Source: Marinifilum sp. (lineage in GTDB: Bacteria > Bacteroidota > Bacteroidia > Bacteroidales > CG2-30-32-10). From it: DNA of 53,281 bases. A program made the translations under genes and the position numbers. Where the stretch lies: positions 1-53,281 of the forward strand of contig DYDE01000012.1 of assembly GCA_020718065.1 (NCBI GenBank), read 5' to 3'. Below, one piece after another: positions 25,741-35,715 of this stretch. Each line of letters opens with the position of its first letter. Within the stretch, counting starts at the first letter, position 1. A model generated the notes under the pieces. It did not search any database. It worked only from the letters and a program-made list of their open reading frames with translations, and was not told the origin of the DNA.

Positions 25741-25974
25741 ATGAGCAAGTGTAGAATAATTAACAATATACGCAAGTTACGCTTTCATAACAGCGAAATG
25801 ACCCAACAGGAATTGGCTGATAAAACAGGTGTAACCCGACAAACAATAGTAGCCATCGAAAATGAGAAATACTTTCCTACGCTCGAACTGGCATTTCGTA
25901 TTGCCCTTGTTTTCAACACCCCACTCGAAGAAGTGTTTTCATTTCAGATTGAAGACGAACCTAAGAAAAATTAA
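25741..25974 (+). CDS. Small XRE-family HTH regulator
   Basis: The 77-residue protein is little more than a Cro/CI-type helix-turn-helix: 'MTQQELADKTGVTRQTIVAIENEKYFPTLELAFRIALVF'. The ATG at 25741 directly follows the upstream stop, so I use it rather than the earlier in-frame start at 25705. It lies in one transcript with the membrane protein, and the direct repeats in their promoter suggest autoregulation. Confidence 0.9.
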   Translation: MSKCRIINNIRKLRFHNSEMTQQELADKTGVTRQTIVAIENEKYFPTLELAFRIALVFNTPLEEVFSFQIEDEPKKN

Positions 25975-26018
25975 ACTCTAATTTATGTTTTTTATAAAAA
26001 TAAATACAAACAAATAAA

Positions 26019-26681
26019 ATGAAAAAGTCAAAACAATTTGGAGAAACCGTAATCGGTTATAACATTCCAGTATTAAATGAACGTGAAATAAGGGCTTCGG
26101 CAGGAATACTTTTTTTATTTACCTTTCTGTCATTATTACTCATTCTCTTTAAAGGAAATTTTCTGCTGATAAAGTATGTAATTACTTTATTTGTAACAGA
26201 CTTTGCAATCCGTGTTTTTATTAATCCTAAATTTTCACCGACATTAATAATCGGACGATTGATTGTTAGCAGACAAAACCCCGAATATGTTGGTGCTGCA
26301 CAAAAAAAGTTTGCTTGGATAATAGGCTTTATTTTGTCAGCAGTTATGTTCATTCTAATGGTAATAGTTAATTCATACAGCATTATTACCGGTATCATCT
26401 GTTTAATTTGCTTGATATTCTTATTCTTCGAATCTGCCTTTGGTATCTGTTTAGGATGTTTGTTTTATGGTTGGTTTTACAAAAAGAAAGCACAATATTG
26501 CCCTGGTGAAATTTGTGTTTTAAAAACAAAACAAGAAATTCAGAAAATATCACTATTACAAATTGCGATTATTATTGCGTTCATTGCATTTATTATTCTT
26601 ATAGCATATTTATTTAATGATAATTTTAGTATAAAACCAAATGATTTGTGGGTAATAATCAATTCTTCATTACCAAAATAA
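26019..26681 (+). CDS. DUF4395 membrane protein
   Basis: The 220-residue protein has four or more hydrophobic helices and the pattern 'FVTDFAIRVFINPKFSPT' with an Asn-Pro, plus 'ESAFGICLGCLFYGWFYKKKA', which fits DUF4395. A C-terminal hydrophobic helix follows. Cys residues in 'GICLGC' could bind a metal or form a disulfide. DUF4395 proteins often sit near sulfur/rhodanese or thioredoxin genes; here a class V desulfurase-like gene follows 31 bases later, which may be a functional pair. Confidence 0.72.
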   Translation: MKKSKQFGETVIGYNIPVLNEREIRASAGILFLFTFLSLLLILFKGNFLLIKYVITLFVTDFAIRVFINPKFSPTLIIGRLIVSRQNPEYVGAAQKKFAWIIGFILSAVMFILMVIVNSYSIITGIICLICLIFLFFESAFGICLGCLFYGWFYKKKAQYCPGEICVLKTKQEIQKISLLQIAIIIAFIAFIILIAYLFNDNFSIKPNDLWVIINSSLPK

Positions 26682-26712
26682 TTAAAATTCTACATAAAAC
26701 AGCGAAGCACTT

Positions 26713-28668
26713 ATGAAAACAACTGAAAGCACAAATTATAAGCAAACAGAAGCCTCTGTAGAACTAGAACGGGGAGTGTATGCAGCCTTAGAAACTTATT
26801 CTAATGTTCACCGAGGTAGTGGGCACAACTCAATGGTAACAACACATTTATTCGAACAGGCAAGAGACATTATTTTGGAATACATGGGTCTGAACAAAAA
26901 CAAATACACGCTTATCTTTTGCACACCCAGAAGAGCAGCAATACTTAAGATGAAGCTTGAACCAGAAAGTTATCAAATTGTTTCAAGTCAGGATATTGGT
27001 CTGTCAATTGGTGTAAGTGCAATCGCTATCAAAAGAAAAGCACTGCCAAAAGGTGTTCCTTTTCAGACTGGTGGTGGAACAACCAGACTTATTTCTAAAG
27101 ATTGGGTAATTTGGGCAGATGCACCAGATAAATTCGAAGCAGGCACTCCTGCTATTATTAACATTATCACTTATGCTAAGGCGCTTCGTTTGATACAGCA
27201 AAATGGAAAAGACATCTTCAAAAATCCTTTTGACGAAAAACACTCAGCAACAAATATACTTTATCAGGATGAATTAGAGAAATACACTGGCCAGGAACTA
27301 TTGTCTGAACTCAGGCAAACTTTAATTGGAAAAAACGCTCTTGTTCCAACAATAGAAGGTGCAAAACCATTTATAAACCTTGACAACAGTGCCAGCACTC
27401 CAACATTCATACCTATATGGAATACTTTTTGTCAAACATACCGACAATCAGAGGAAGTGAAAGTAGCGATTATAAATGAAGTAAAGATCATTATTGCCAA
27501 AATGCTTAACGCACGTTTAACTGACTATGATGTGGTATTTACTTCCAATACTACCGAAGCTATTAATCTTGTTGCTGAAAGTTTAGGCAATGAATCCGAT
27601 AAAAGTAACAAAACCGTTGTAGTAAACACTTTTCTAGAACACTCCTCAAACGATCTGCCCTGGCGCATGATTCCTGATAGCTCACTGATAAGGCTATCAA
27701 TAGATGCTGACGGCATATTTGATTTAAATGAACTGGAAAAGTTGTTGAATGAATATAACAATAAATGTCTTTATGGAAGTAAACGAATAAAACTTGTTGC
27801 CGTGAGCGGAGCCTCGAACGTACTCGGCATATGCAACAATTTAAAAGAAATATGTAGGATTGTTCATCAATATGGCGCTAAATTACTAATAGATGCAGCA
27901 CAGTTAGTAGCTCATCGAAAAATAAATGTTGAAGAAGCTGGAATTGACTATCTTGCGTTCTCTGCACATAAAGTGTATGCACCATTCGGATGTGGAGTGC
28001 TTTTGGTTAGAAAAGGACTTCTTAATTTTAATACCAATGAATTGGAATTGATTAAATCATCTGGCGAAGAAAACGTAGGAGGTATTGCTGCATTAGGGAA
28101 AGCACTTGTACTTTTACAACGAATAGGGATGGAAATAATTGAAAAGGAAGAACAGGTTTTAACAGGGCTTGCATTAAACAGTTTTGGAAAAATAGCAGGT
28201 CTCAGTATGTATGGTATAAAAGATCCGAATTCACCCATGTTTGTCAATAAATTAGGTGTAATTACATTTAGTTTAAAAAATATAATGCCAAACAATGTAG
28301 CCAAAGAACTTGCCTTGCAACGTGGAATAGGAGTGCGATATGGTTGTCATTGTGCCCATATAATAATCAAGCACCTACTACATGTTGGTCCTTTTCTTGA
28401 ACGATTTCAGAAGTTGATTTCGACTCTTTTCCCAAAGTTAAGATTCCCAGGAGTGGTTCGTGTGAGTTTTGGGATTGAAAACAGCATAGAAGATGTTCAC
28501 ACACTGATTAATGTTTTGGATAAAATTACCAGAAAAACGCATACTTCAGCGGAAGAGCATTCAACTTATGTAGATAACAAAAAAACTATCTTGACTAAGT
28601 CGTTAGTAAAACAGCAAATGAATGATTTTACAAAAGCAGTAGCTTTGAAAGTATATTCTCAGCATTAG
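26713..28668 (+). CDS. Two-lobed class V aminotransferase (cysteine desulfurase-like)
   Basis: At 651 residues it is far longer than a normal class V enzyme (about 400). Residues from about 215 form a full domain: 'FINLDNSASTPTFIPIW', 'VVFTSNTTEAINLVAESLG', 'LIDAAQLVAHRKI', PLP-lysine motif 'YLAFSAHKVYAPFGCG', and 'GVRYGCHCAHIIIKHLL'. Residues 1-200 look like a shrunken second copy: 'ETYSNVHRGSGHNSM', 'LIFCTPRRAAILKM' and 'KFEAGTPAIINIITYAKAL' match the start and end of the fold, but the PLP-lysine middle is missing. The product probably uses one active lobe. It follows the DUF4395 gene by 31 bases. Confidence 0.8.
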   Translation: MKTTESTNYKQTEASVELERGVYAALETYSNVHRGSGHNSMVTTHLFEQARDIILEYMGLNKNKYTLIFCTPRRAAILKMKLEPESYQIVSSQDIGLSIGVSAIAIKRKALPKGVPFQTGGGTTRLISKDWVIWADAPDKFEAGTPAIINIITYAKALRLIQQNGKDIFKNPFDEKHSATNILYQDELEKYTGQELLSELRQTLIGKNALVPTIEGAKPFINLDNSASTPTFIPIWNTFCQTYRQSEEVKVAIINEVKIIIAKMLNARLTDYDVVFTSNTTEAINLVAESLGNESDKSNKTVVVNTFLEHSSNDLPWRMIPDSSLIRLSIDADGIFDLNELEKLLNEYNNKCLYGSKRIKLVAVSGASNVLGICNNLKEICRIVHQYGAKLLIDAAQLVAHRKINVEEAGIDYLAFSAHKVYAPFGCGVLLVRKGLLNFNTNELELIKSSGEENVGGIAALGKALVLLQRIGMEIIEKEEQVLTGLALNSFGKIAGLSMYGIKDPNSPMFVNKLGVITFSLKNIMPNNVAKELALQRGIGVRYGCHCAHIIIKHLLHVGPFLERFQKLISTLFPKLRFPGVVRVSFGIENSIEDVHTLINVLDKITRKTHTSAEEHSTYVDNKKTILTKSLVKQQMNDFTKAVALKVYSQH

Positions 28669-28888
28669 CAGCGTAAAATAAATGGTTTTTTTGCTATTAT
28701 AAGCAAAACTTAGTTGAATTAAATCTGCAATAAGAGGAGCGTAGGAAATACATAATTAATTCGCCTGTTATTTAATAAGATTGATAATTTGATTTTGAAA
28801 TTTGTTATTCTCCTTTTGTTTTTATAGTTTTGGGGTTTAGGCAAATTGATATTGCAAGCAAATATTATGAACAATAAATTAAAATAAA

Positions 28889-29797
28889 ATGTCCAATCAA
28901 AATGCATCTGTAAAATCAATTCTTTTTGCTTTATTGGCAAATTTTGGAATTGCAATAACTAAAACTATTGCAGCATTTATAACTGGTTCTGGCGCTATGT
29001 TGGCAGAATCTATTCACTCTTATGCCGATTGTGGTAATCAGGTACTTTTGTTTCGTGGGTTAAAAGCAATGAAGAAAAAACCAGACGCAGAACATCCTTT
29101 GGGATATGGAAAAGAAATTTATTTTTGGTCATTTATCGTTGCTCTTATTTTGTTTAGTGTAGGTGGTTTGTTTTCAATTTATGAAGGCATTCATAAAATC
29201 AATTCACATGAAGGATTAAAAAATCCTATGATTGCTATTGTGGTTTTAGTTGTTAGTTTGGTTCTTGAAGCAGCATCGCTTTACGGTTGCCTGATCCAAA
29301 TAAAAAAAGTGCGACGCAAGCTTAGTCTGTGGGCTTGGTTTAAAAGCACCCGCCAAAGTGAATTGATGGTGGTAATGGGAGAAGATATTGCGGCACTATT
29401 AGGTCTGCTTTTTGCACTTATTTCAGTTACACTAACCATGTTAACTGGGAACCCCATTTTTGATGCTATTGGAAGCATTGGAATTGGTGTTATATTGATC
29501 ACTGTTTCGATTGTACTTGGTATTAAAATCAAAAGTTTATTAATTGGTCAAAGTGCTGATGATGAAACTCGTTATGATATAAAAATGTTGTTGGAAGCCA
29601 GACCCGAAATTGAGCAAGTACTTAATATGATCACACTACAATTGGGTTCTCATTTAATGGTTGCAGTTAAGGCAAAAATGACAAGTGTAAATTCTGCAAA
29701 TCAATTGATTGACAACATAAATACTTGCGAATTAGAACTTAAAAAAAGAATTCCCTGCATTCAGTGGATTTTCTTCGAACCTGATTTTGATGAATAA
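28889..29797 (+). CDS. Cation diffusion facilitator (metal efflux)
   Basis: A 302-residue CDF family transporter that exports divalent metal ions such as zinc or iron in exchange for protons. It has six hydrophobic helices, the metal motif 'AESIHSYADCGNQ' in helix 2 and 'EHPLGYGKEIYFWSF', then a second metal motif region near 'MGEDIAALLGLLFALI' in helix 5. The C-terminal cytoplasmic domain is present. Metal specificity cannot be read with confidence. Confidence 0.9.
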   Translation: MSNQNASVKSILFALLANFGIAITKTIAAFITGSGAMLAESIHSYADCGNQVLLFRGLKAMKKKPDAEHPLGYGKEIYFWSFIVALILFSVGGLFSIYEGIHKINSHEGLKNPMIAIVVLVVSLVLEAASLYGCLIQIKKVRRKLSLWAWFKSTRQSELMVVMGEDIAALLGLLFALISVTLTMLTGNPIFDAIGSIGIGVILITVSIVLGIKIKSLLIGQSADDETRYDIKMLLEARPEIEQVLNMITLQLGSHLMVAVKAKMTSVNSANQLIDNINTCELELKKRIPCIQWIFFEPDFDE

Positions 29798-29839
29798 TCT
29801 TTTTCTACTTATTTCTGTCTTACACAACATCTATTTGCC

Positions 29840-31045
29840 CTAATTTTTTATTAATTTTACCATTTCAATGGTATTATTGCTTTCAATTTTTATCATATAT
29901 AAACCTTGTAATAGAAAGCTAATATCTATTTCCTTTTTATTACGATTCGGGTATTTGTCTGTAAACACTTCTTGTCCTGTAGAATTATAAATACGAACAT
30001 GCATTTCGTCACCAATGGCTATGTTATTTGTAATTACAATCTTATCATTTGCAGGATTGGGATAAACCTGAACCCTTGATCCAGATTTTAAATGTTCATC
30101 TACCGAAACATTTACACCGCCATTGGTCGTTTTTAATATTGATCCGTTAGCACCCACCGCATAACCATTATTTGTATCAGTAAAATAAATGGCATTTATA
30201 GGAACAGGAGTTCCACTCGTTTGTTCTGACCAATTTGCTCCCCCATTGGTTGTTTTTAAAATCTTCCCTCCATTTCCAGCAATATATCCAATATTTGTAT
30301 CTACAAAATAGACAGAAAACAAATCATTACTTGTTCCGCTTGATTGTGGAGTCCAATTTGCTCCGGCATCAGTGGTATGCAGGATAGCGCCATTTCTACC
30401 AACAGCATATCCCTTGTTGGCATTGGTAAAACAAATGGCATGCATAAAATATGAAGTACCGTTGGTTTGCGAAGTCCAGTTTATTCCTCCATCAGTTGTT
30501 TTTAGGATTGTTTCTGTGTTATTATTATAGTTTCCACCAACGGTATAACCGACATTAACATCTATGAAATAAATTGATCTTAAATGGTTGGTAGTGCCTG
30601 ATGTAAGATATGTCCAATTGCTTCCACTATCAGTCGTTTTTAGAATTAAGCCTCCATTTCCGGCAATGTATCCATTGTTGTCATTAGTAAAAAACACATT
30701 GTTTAAACAAGCAAATGTTCCACTTGGATAGGGATTCCAATTTACCCCGGTGTTCGTGGTTTTTAGTATAGAACCATCACAACCTACTGCGTATCCATTA
30801 TTGGCATTGGTGAAAAATACAGTTGTTAGGGTTATTGTTACTCCGCTTGTTTGTGGCATCCAGTCGATTCCTCCATTGGTAGTATGTATGATTCCCCCAC
30901 CATCTCTTACAATGTATCCATTATTGGAATTGGTAAAAAAAACAGAATTTAACTGATCTCCCTGTGGAAGGTTTTGTAGTGTCCATTGTGCAAATGTTAC
31001 CAGAGACATGATTATCAATGCTGATAAAATGAATAATTTTTTCAT
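29840..31045 (-). CDS. YCF48-like beta-propeller with T9SS sorting domain
   Basis: A signal peptide ('SLVTFAQW') is followed by about seven blades with repeated 'TTNGGIDWMPQTSG'-type motifs, and the C-terminal 80 residues form a type A sorting domain: 'VYPNPANDKIVITN', 'YNSTGQEVF' and 'GLYMIKIESNN'. The type IX secretion system exports such proteins and anchors them at the surface. The blades may bind ligands, but no enzyme motif is seen. It converges with the CDF gene. Confidence 0.92.
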   Translation of the reverse strand: MKKLFILSALIIMSLVTFAQWTLQNLPQGDQLNSVFFTNSNNGYIVRDGGGIIHTTNGGIDWMPQTSGVTITLTTVFFTNANNGYAVGCDGSILKTTNTGVNWNPYPSGTFACLNNVFFTNDNNGYIAGNGGLILKTTDSGSNWTYLTSGTTNHLRSIYFIDVNVGYTVGGNYNNNTETILKTTDGGINWTSQTNGTSYFMHAICFTNANKGYAVGRNGAILHTTDAGANWTPQSSGTSNDLFSVYFVDTNIGYIAGNGGKILKTTNGGANWSEQTSGTPVPINAIYFTDTNNGYAVGANGSILKTTNGGVNVSVDEHLKSGSRVQVYPNPANDKIVITNNIAIGDEMHVRIYNSTGQEVFTDKYPNRNKKEIDISFLLQGLYMIKIESNNTIEMVKLIKN

Positions 31046-31252
31046 GATTTTGTAATTTGTTTTAATTAATACTATTATTGATGTTCATAAATATTTTATT
31101 TGTTAATTAATTTAAAAAGACTTGTTGGCTATACCATTTGAATAGGTACAAAAAACGAATTTGCATCATTCAATATGCAGGGGCAAAATTATTTTTAAGG
31201 GAGCATACCCACAATACCCATTTTCTGGTATTTTTCTTTTCATAATTTCTTG

Positions 31253-31260
31253 TAGTTTTG
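31253..31260 (+). promoter_or_regulatory. Probable -7 element for the histidine kinase gene
   Basis: TAGTTTTG fits TAnnTTTG and lies 20 bases before the start codon. The -33 region is T-rich without a clear TTTG. Confidence 0.35.
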
Positions 31261-31280
31261 TTGGGTAAATTTTTCGATTA

Positions 31281-33230
31281 ATGAGACCATACTATATCAT
31301 ATTGCTTCTTGGTGTTTTGCTTGGTAACCAACGCTTGATGGCTCAAAGCGACAGAATCGATTCGCTGGAAAACATCTTAAAAACTTCAGCTTCGGAAATG
31401 GCAAAGGTGAAGGCATTGAATATCTTATCATACGAATATCTTTTTACAGATACGGTGAAGGCAAATAATTGTGTGAAACAATTATTTGAAATGAGCCAAA
31501 CAACCATGGATAGTGCTGTGAAAGCAGCAGCATATAAATCCTTGGCTGATCAATATACCGATCTTGAAGACTATACGCTTGCCTTAAGCTATTATAACAC
31601 AGCCATCGAATTGTATAAGAATCTTAATACAAAAGAAAGCAGGATTGCATATGCAAAAACGCTCGTAAATAAAGGGATCATACCTCATATTCATGGCGAT
31701 TTCAACGAAGCACTGATATTATATTCCGAGGCCGAACCCATTCTAATGAAAGAAGGTGAAAAACGATACCTGATCAACCTATACAATAAAAAATGTGATG
31801 TATATGAACAGATGAACCTCAAGGAAAAGGCATTGGAATATGCACTTAAGGCAGTTCAGCTTTCGGAACAAGAAGGTGATGCCGAAAATATGGCGAGAAG
31901 TTATTTAACTTTTATTGCCAATGCTACAGATGTAAAGCAGAAAATGGAGTATTTGAAGAAAGCGAAGCAATTGATTGAGAAGGCAAAACTCCCCGACTGG
32001 CATTTGTTTTATTATTATTTGAATTATGGAGGCGAATTGTACAAACAAAAATTATTTGTTGAAGCTTTGAACTCCTATTTAATGGCCGATAAATATGCCT
32101 TTGATGAAAGAGAGAAATTAACCAACCGGCTTTCTATAACCCAAATATATATTGATCTCAAACAATATGAAAAAGCAGAGAAAGAATTGCTCCAAGCATA
32201 TGAAGAGGCAAACAAACAGGAATTAAAACTGCAAATACGCGATATCCTCCTGCAAATGATCGTATGCGATTCCGTGAAAGGCGATTTCAAAAAGGCTTTT
32301 GTTCATCTTAAAAAGTCAGTGCAATTAAACAATGAAATATTAAGCAATGAAACCCAAAAACGATTTGATTTTTTGAATGCCAAATACGATGTTACTCGCC
32401 GCGAAGCAGAAATACAAAAGCTCAAGGACGATAAAAAACTGCAGCAACTCCAAATACATCAGAAAAATATATTGAATGTTGTGTTTGGGGTAGGTATCCT
32501 TTTCTTTTTCATTACATCGATTTTGATTTATCGCAATCAAAAGCAAAGAAGGAACATTGCCGAACAAAAAGTAAAAACCCTTGAAAGTGAAAAACAATTG
32601 ATTGCTACACGTGCTGTATTGAAAGGTGAAACAGATGAACGTATGCGTATTGCCCGCGATTTACACGATGGCCTCGGTGGTTTATTATCTGGTACAAAGT
32701 TAATTTTAAACAATATGAAAGAAAATGTAATTTTAAGCCCCACAAGTGTGAATGATTATAACAATGCCCTTCAACTGCTCGATTCTTCCATTAATGAATT
32801 GCGACGTGTTGCTTATAACATGATGCCCGAAACTTTATTTAATAATGGATTGGAAAAGACATTGGGTGAATTTTGTAACGCACTAAATAACCAAGCAAGT
32901 GTGGTGGTAAAGTTTTCATTTTTTGGCAGTTTTAAAAGGCTAGATAACAACCTTGAAATTGTTGTCTTCAGGGTAATACAAGAGTTGACAAACAATGCCC
33001 TCAAACATTCTAAAGCCGAAGCTATACATGTACAATTGATACAAGAAGATAACAGAATCAGCGCCTCGGTGCAAGACAATGGCTTTGGTTTTGATTTATC
33101 CCGGGTGGATGAAAGCAAAAGTTCGGGATTGAGAAATATACGATCGCGGGTGATGTCCATGGGTGGACAATTTCATTTAGACACCTCCGTTGGCAAAGGA
33201 ACCGAAGCCATCATCGAATTTGTTGTTTAA
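31281..33230 (+). CDS. TPR-containing sensor histidine kinase (HPK7, NarX/LiaS type)
   Basis: After a signal peptide, about 370 residues of tetratricopeptide-like repeats ('ALSYYNTAIELYKNL', 'KALEYALKAVQLSEQE') face the periplasm. A transmembrane helix ('ILNVVFGVGILFFFITSILIY') and coiled coil follow, then the HisKA_3 phosphoacceptor block 'RMRIARDLHDGLGGLLSG' and an ATPase domain with 'VIQELTNNALKHS', 'VQDNGFGFD' and 'GLRNIRSRVMSMGG'. The response regulator 65 bases downstream is its likely partner. Signal unknown. Confidence 0.94.
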   Translation: MRPYYIILLLGVLLGNQRLMAQSDRIDSLENILKTSASEMAKVKALNILSYEYLFTDTVKANNCVKQLFEMSQTTMDSAVKAAAYKSLADQYTDLEDYTLALSYYNTAIELYKNLNTKESRIAYAKTLVNKGIIPHIHGDFNEALILYSEAEPILMKEGEKRYLINLYNKKCDVYEQMNLKEKALEYALKAVQLSEQEGDAENMARSYLTFIANATDVKQKMEYLKKAKQLIEKAKLPDWHLFYYYLNYGGELYKQKLFVEALNSYLMADKYAFDEREKLTNRLSITQIYIDLKQYEKAEKELLQAYEEANKQELKLQIRDILLQMIVCDSVKGDFKKAFVHLKKSVQLNNEILSNETQKRFDFLNAKYDVTRREAEIQKLKDDKKLQQLQIHQKNILNVVFGVGILFFFITSILIYRNQKQRRNIAEQKVKTLESEKQLIATRAVLKGETDERMRIARDLHDGLGGLLSGTKLILNNMKENVILSPTSVNDYNNALQLLDSSINELRRVAYNMMPETLFNNGLEKTLGEFCNALNNQASVVVKFSFFGSFKRLDNNLEIVVFRVIQELTNNALKHSKAEAIHVQLIQEDNRISASVQDNGFGFDLSRVDESKSSGLRNIRSRVMSMGGQFHLDTSVGKGTEAIIEFVV

Positions 33231-33295
33231 TATATCCACTTCACCTTTTCAGACATAAATGCACGCATATTGTTAAAGAGAGTAAATCAAAAAAA

Positions 33296-33907
33296 ATGAT
33301 ACAAATTCTGATAGTAGAAGACCATCCCATCGTAATAAACGGTTTATTGAAGCTGTTTGAAACTTCATCGGAAATGAAAGTGATAGGTGCCGTGCAAAGT
33401 GGAAAAGAATGCATGCATTTTTTGGAAACACAGCAAGCGGATGTCGTATTGCTTGATATTAATTTACCCGATGCCAATGGGGTAGATATTTGTAAATTGG
33501 TCAAAACAGCCTTTCCACAGATTAAAGTGCTTGCACTTACCACTTTCATGCAACGTGACTACGTGAACAAAATGATAAAAAGCGGTGCTTCGGGCTATGT
33601 GCTTAAAAATGCTCAAGCAGATGAAATCACAGAAGGTATCACAAGGGTGATGGAGGGTGAAATATTCCTGTGTGAAGAAATTACACGTATGATGAAAAAG
33701 CAGGAAAGAGACAATATGTTTCTTTCTAATCGCGAAACAGAAGTATTATCGCTCATCGCCGAAGGAATGACCACTCAGGAAATATCAGATAAGCTTTTTT
33801 TAAGCGTTTTCACAATAGAAACCCACCGCAAAAACTTACTTACTAAATTGAATGCAAGAAATATGGTTTCACTTATCAAAATAGCAACAGATAATAAATT
33901 GATTTGA
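33296..33907 (+). CDS. NarL/FixJ-type response regulator
   Basis: A 203-residue protein with an N-terminal receiver ('ILIVEDHPIVINGLLKL', phosphoacceptor in 'VVLLDINLPDANGVDI', 'LALTTF', 'YVLKNAQADE') and a C-terminal LuxR-type DNA-binding domain ('LSNRETEVLSLIAEGMTTQEISDKL'). It is the evident partner of the preceding kinase and binds DNA when phosphorylated. Target genes cannot be read from the window. Confidence 0.95.
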   Translation: MIQILIVEDHPIVINGLLKLFETSSEMKVIGAVQSGKECMHFLETQQADVVLLDINLPDANGVDICKLVKTAFPQIKVLALTTFMQRDYVNKMIKSGASGYVLKNAQADEITEGITRVMEGEIFLCEEITRMMKKQERDNMFLSNRETEVLSLIAEGMTTQEISDKLFLSVFTIETHRKNLLTKLNARNMVSLIKIATDNKLI

Positions 33908-33992
33908 AATTAGAGTTTGATTTCAAAGTTATAAGTATAAAAAATGGCTGATAATTATTATCTTTTCAGAAAATCAAATTATAAAAGCGAAA

Positions 33993-34028
33993 TTTGTTCA
34001 TTCATCCAATTATTTTTTTTTAAATTTG
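33993..34028 (+). promoter_or_regulatory. Possible promoter for the acyl-CoA dehydrogenase gene
   Basis: TAAATTTG at 34021-34028 is a perfect -7 box. TTTG at 33993-33996 lies 24 bases upstream, slightly farther than usual. The start codon is 23 bases downstream. Confidence 0.4.
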
Positions 34029-34051
34029 TATGATACGCTTTAATCAATCAA

Positions 34052-35587
34052 ATGAATATTCAAAACCAAAACACAAGCAATATAAAACCTGTTGAAGATA
34101 TTTCAACTTTTCCTTTTCCAATCTTTCTGGATAAATTAAAGTCAAAGATGCATGAGGTATTTGGCGAATTGACCAATGCCGATCCTTTTACATCAAAACG
34201 CGGTGTCCCAAAAATAGTTTTAGATGAAATTATGTCATTAAGCCCATTTTCCGTTGTAATTCCAACAGAGTTTGGTGGTAGAGGATTGAATATTAAAGAA
34301 AATTTATTAATGACTTCTGCTGCATCCTACGAATCACTTGCATTTTCACTTACACTTGGTATCAATACAGCTTTATTTTTACAACCTGTTGTTAAATATG
34401 CCAAACAAGAGGTTAAAAAAGATATACTTAAAAAGTTTATTAATGAACGAAAAATGGGTGGTTTAATGATTACGGAGCCTGATTTTGGGAGTGATGCATT
34501 GAATATGCAAACTTTTTTTACTAAAAACAATGATCTATTTCATTTAAAGGGAACCAAACATTGGGCTGGCTTAACTGGTTCTGCTGATTATTGGCTGCTA
34601 ACAGCACGTGAAAAACATAAAAATGGTCAATTAAAACGAGATATTGATTTTTTTATTTGTGATGTAAACGCCCCAAACCAAAAAATAGTTGTTGAAGAAA
34701 TGTTTGACAACTTGGGTTTACATCATATTCCTTATGGTAGAAATCGCATTGATGTTCAAATCCCCAAATTACAGCGATTAGAACCAATAAGCTCTGGTAT
34801 TAATATTTTACTTGATATACTTCATCGTAGTCGTTTGCAATTTCCTGCAATGGGCTTAGGATTCATTCAACGTATGATGGATGAAGCAATCATTCATTGC
34901 AAACAAAGGTCAGTTGGTGGCAAGAACCTTATTCATTACGATCAGATACAAAAACGGCTAGCAAGGCTACAAGCATCATTCACCATATGCTCGGCAATGT
35001 GTTCGTATAGTAGCGAAAAATCCGGAATAGAAAACAACCTTTCTTCCTGTGGATTTGAAGCCAATGTATTTAAAACTATTACTACAGACATGATGCAGGA
35101 TGCTGCTCAATCGCTTGTACAATTGGTTGGAGCGAAAGCCTTTCGTTTTAGCCATATTGGTGGTAGAGGAATTGTTGATAGCAGACCTTTTCAGATATTC
35201 GAAGGCTCGAACGATATTCTTTATGCTCAAATATCTGAAAGTTTAATAAAACAGATGAAACAAGGTAAAGAAAATAACTTTTACCAGTTTCTTAAAAGCT
35301 TTATATTTACACGAAATGCTGTAATAACGATAAAAGAACTGCTTAATTTTAATATAAATACGCAGTTACCTCAAAGGAAACTTGTGGAACTTGGGAAGAT
35401 AATAAGCCTTATAGTTGCAATTGAAATGATTATTGAACTTGGGAAAAAAGGATTCAGAGGAGATCTTATAAACAATGCAATATCTGTATTGCGTTCAGAA
35501 ATTTCCGGCTTAATGGGGCAATTTAGACAAGTAGAAAACACACAAGTAATTGAAGAATACAGAAAGAATAGTTCTTGGCTTATATAA
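34052..35587 (+). CDS. Acyl-CoA dehydrogenase family flavoprotein
   Basis: A 511-residue protein with the dehydrogenase fold: 'SPFSVVIPTEFGGRGLNIKE', 'GGLMITEPDFGSDALNMQT' and 'LKGTKHWAGLTGSADYWLL' form the FAD/substrate beta domain, and 'LVQLVGAKAFRFSHIGGRGIVDSRPFQIFEGSNDILYAQIS' matches the C-terminal helical domain with its Glu-Gly. It is longer than short-chain enzymes (about 380), with an extra C-terminal helical part. The substrate is unknown. It is monocistronic. Confidence 0.87.
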   Translation: MNIQNQNTSNIKPVEDISTFPFPIFLDKLKSKMHEVFGELTNADPFTSKRGVPKIVLDEIMSLSPFSVVIPTEFGGRGLNIKENLLMTSAASYESLAFSLTLGINTALFLQPVVKYAKQEVKKDILKKFINERKMGGLMITEPDFGSDALNMQTFFTKNNDLFHLKGTKHWAGLTGSADYWLLTAREKHKNGQLKRDIDFFICDVNAPNQKIVVEEMFDNLGLHHIPYGRNRIDVQIPKLQRLEPISSGINILLDILHRSRLQFPAMGLGFIQRMMDEAIIHCKQRSVGGKNLIHYDQIQKRLARLQASFTICSAMCSYSSEKSGIENNLSSCGFEANVFKTITTDMMQDAAQSLVQLVGAKAFRFSHIGGRGIVDSRPFQIFEGSNDILYAQISESLIKQMKQGKENNFYQFLKSFIFTRNAVITIKELLNFNINTQLPQRKLVELGKIISLIVAIEMIIELGKKGFRGDLINNAISVLRSEISGLMGQFRQVENTQVIEEYRKNSSWLI

Positions 35588-35715
35588 GCAATTTTACAAT
35601 AGTTCGTATATAACTGAAATACAAAAGTGATAAAAGTAAATTACTTTAAAACAATAAATTATAAATTTTGATTTTCTATAATTATTAAAGAAAAATCAAA
35701 AGGAAATAAGTTACA

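Noticed and set aside
28719-28955. Leftward 78-residue ORF before the CDF gene
   Set aside because: No recognisable domain, overlaps the real CDF start and has shadow-like composition.
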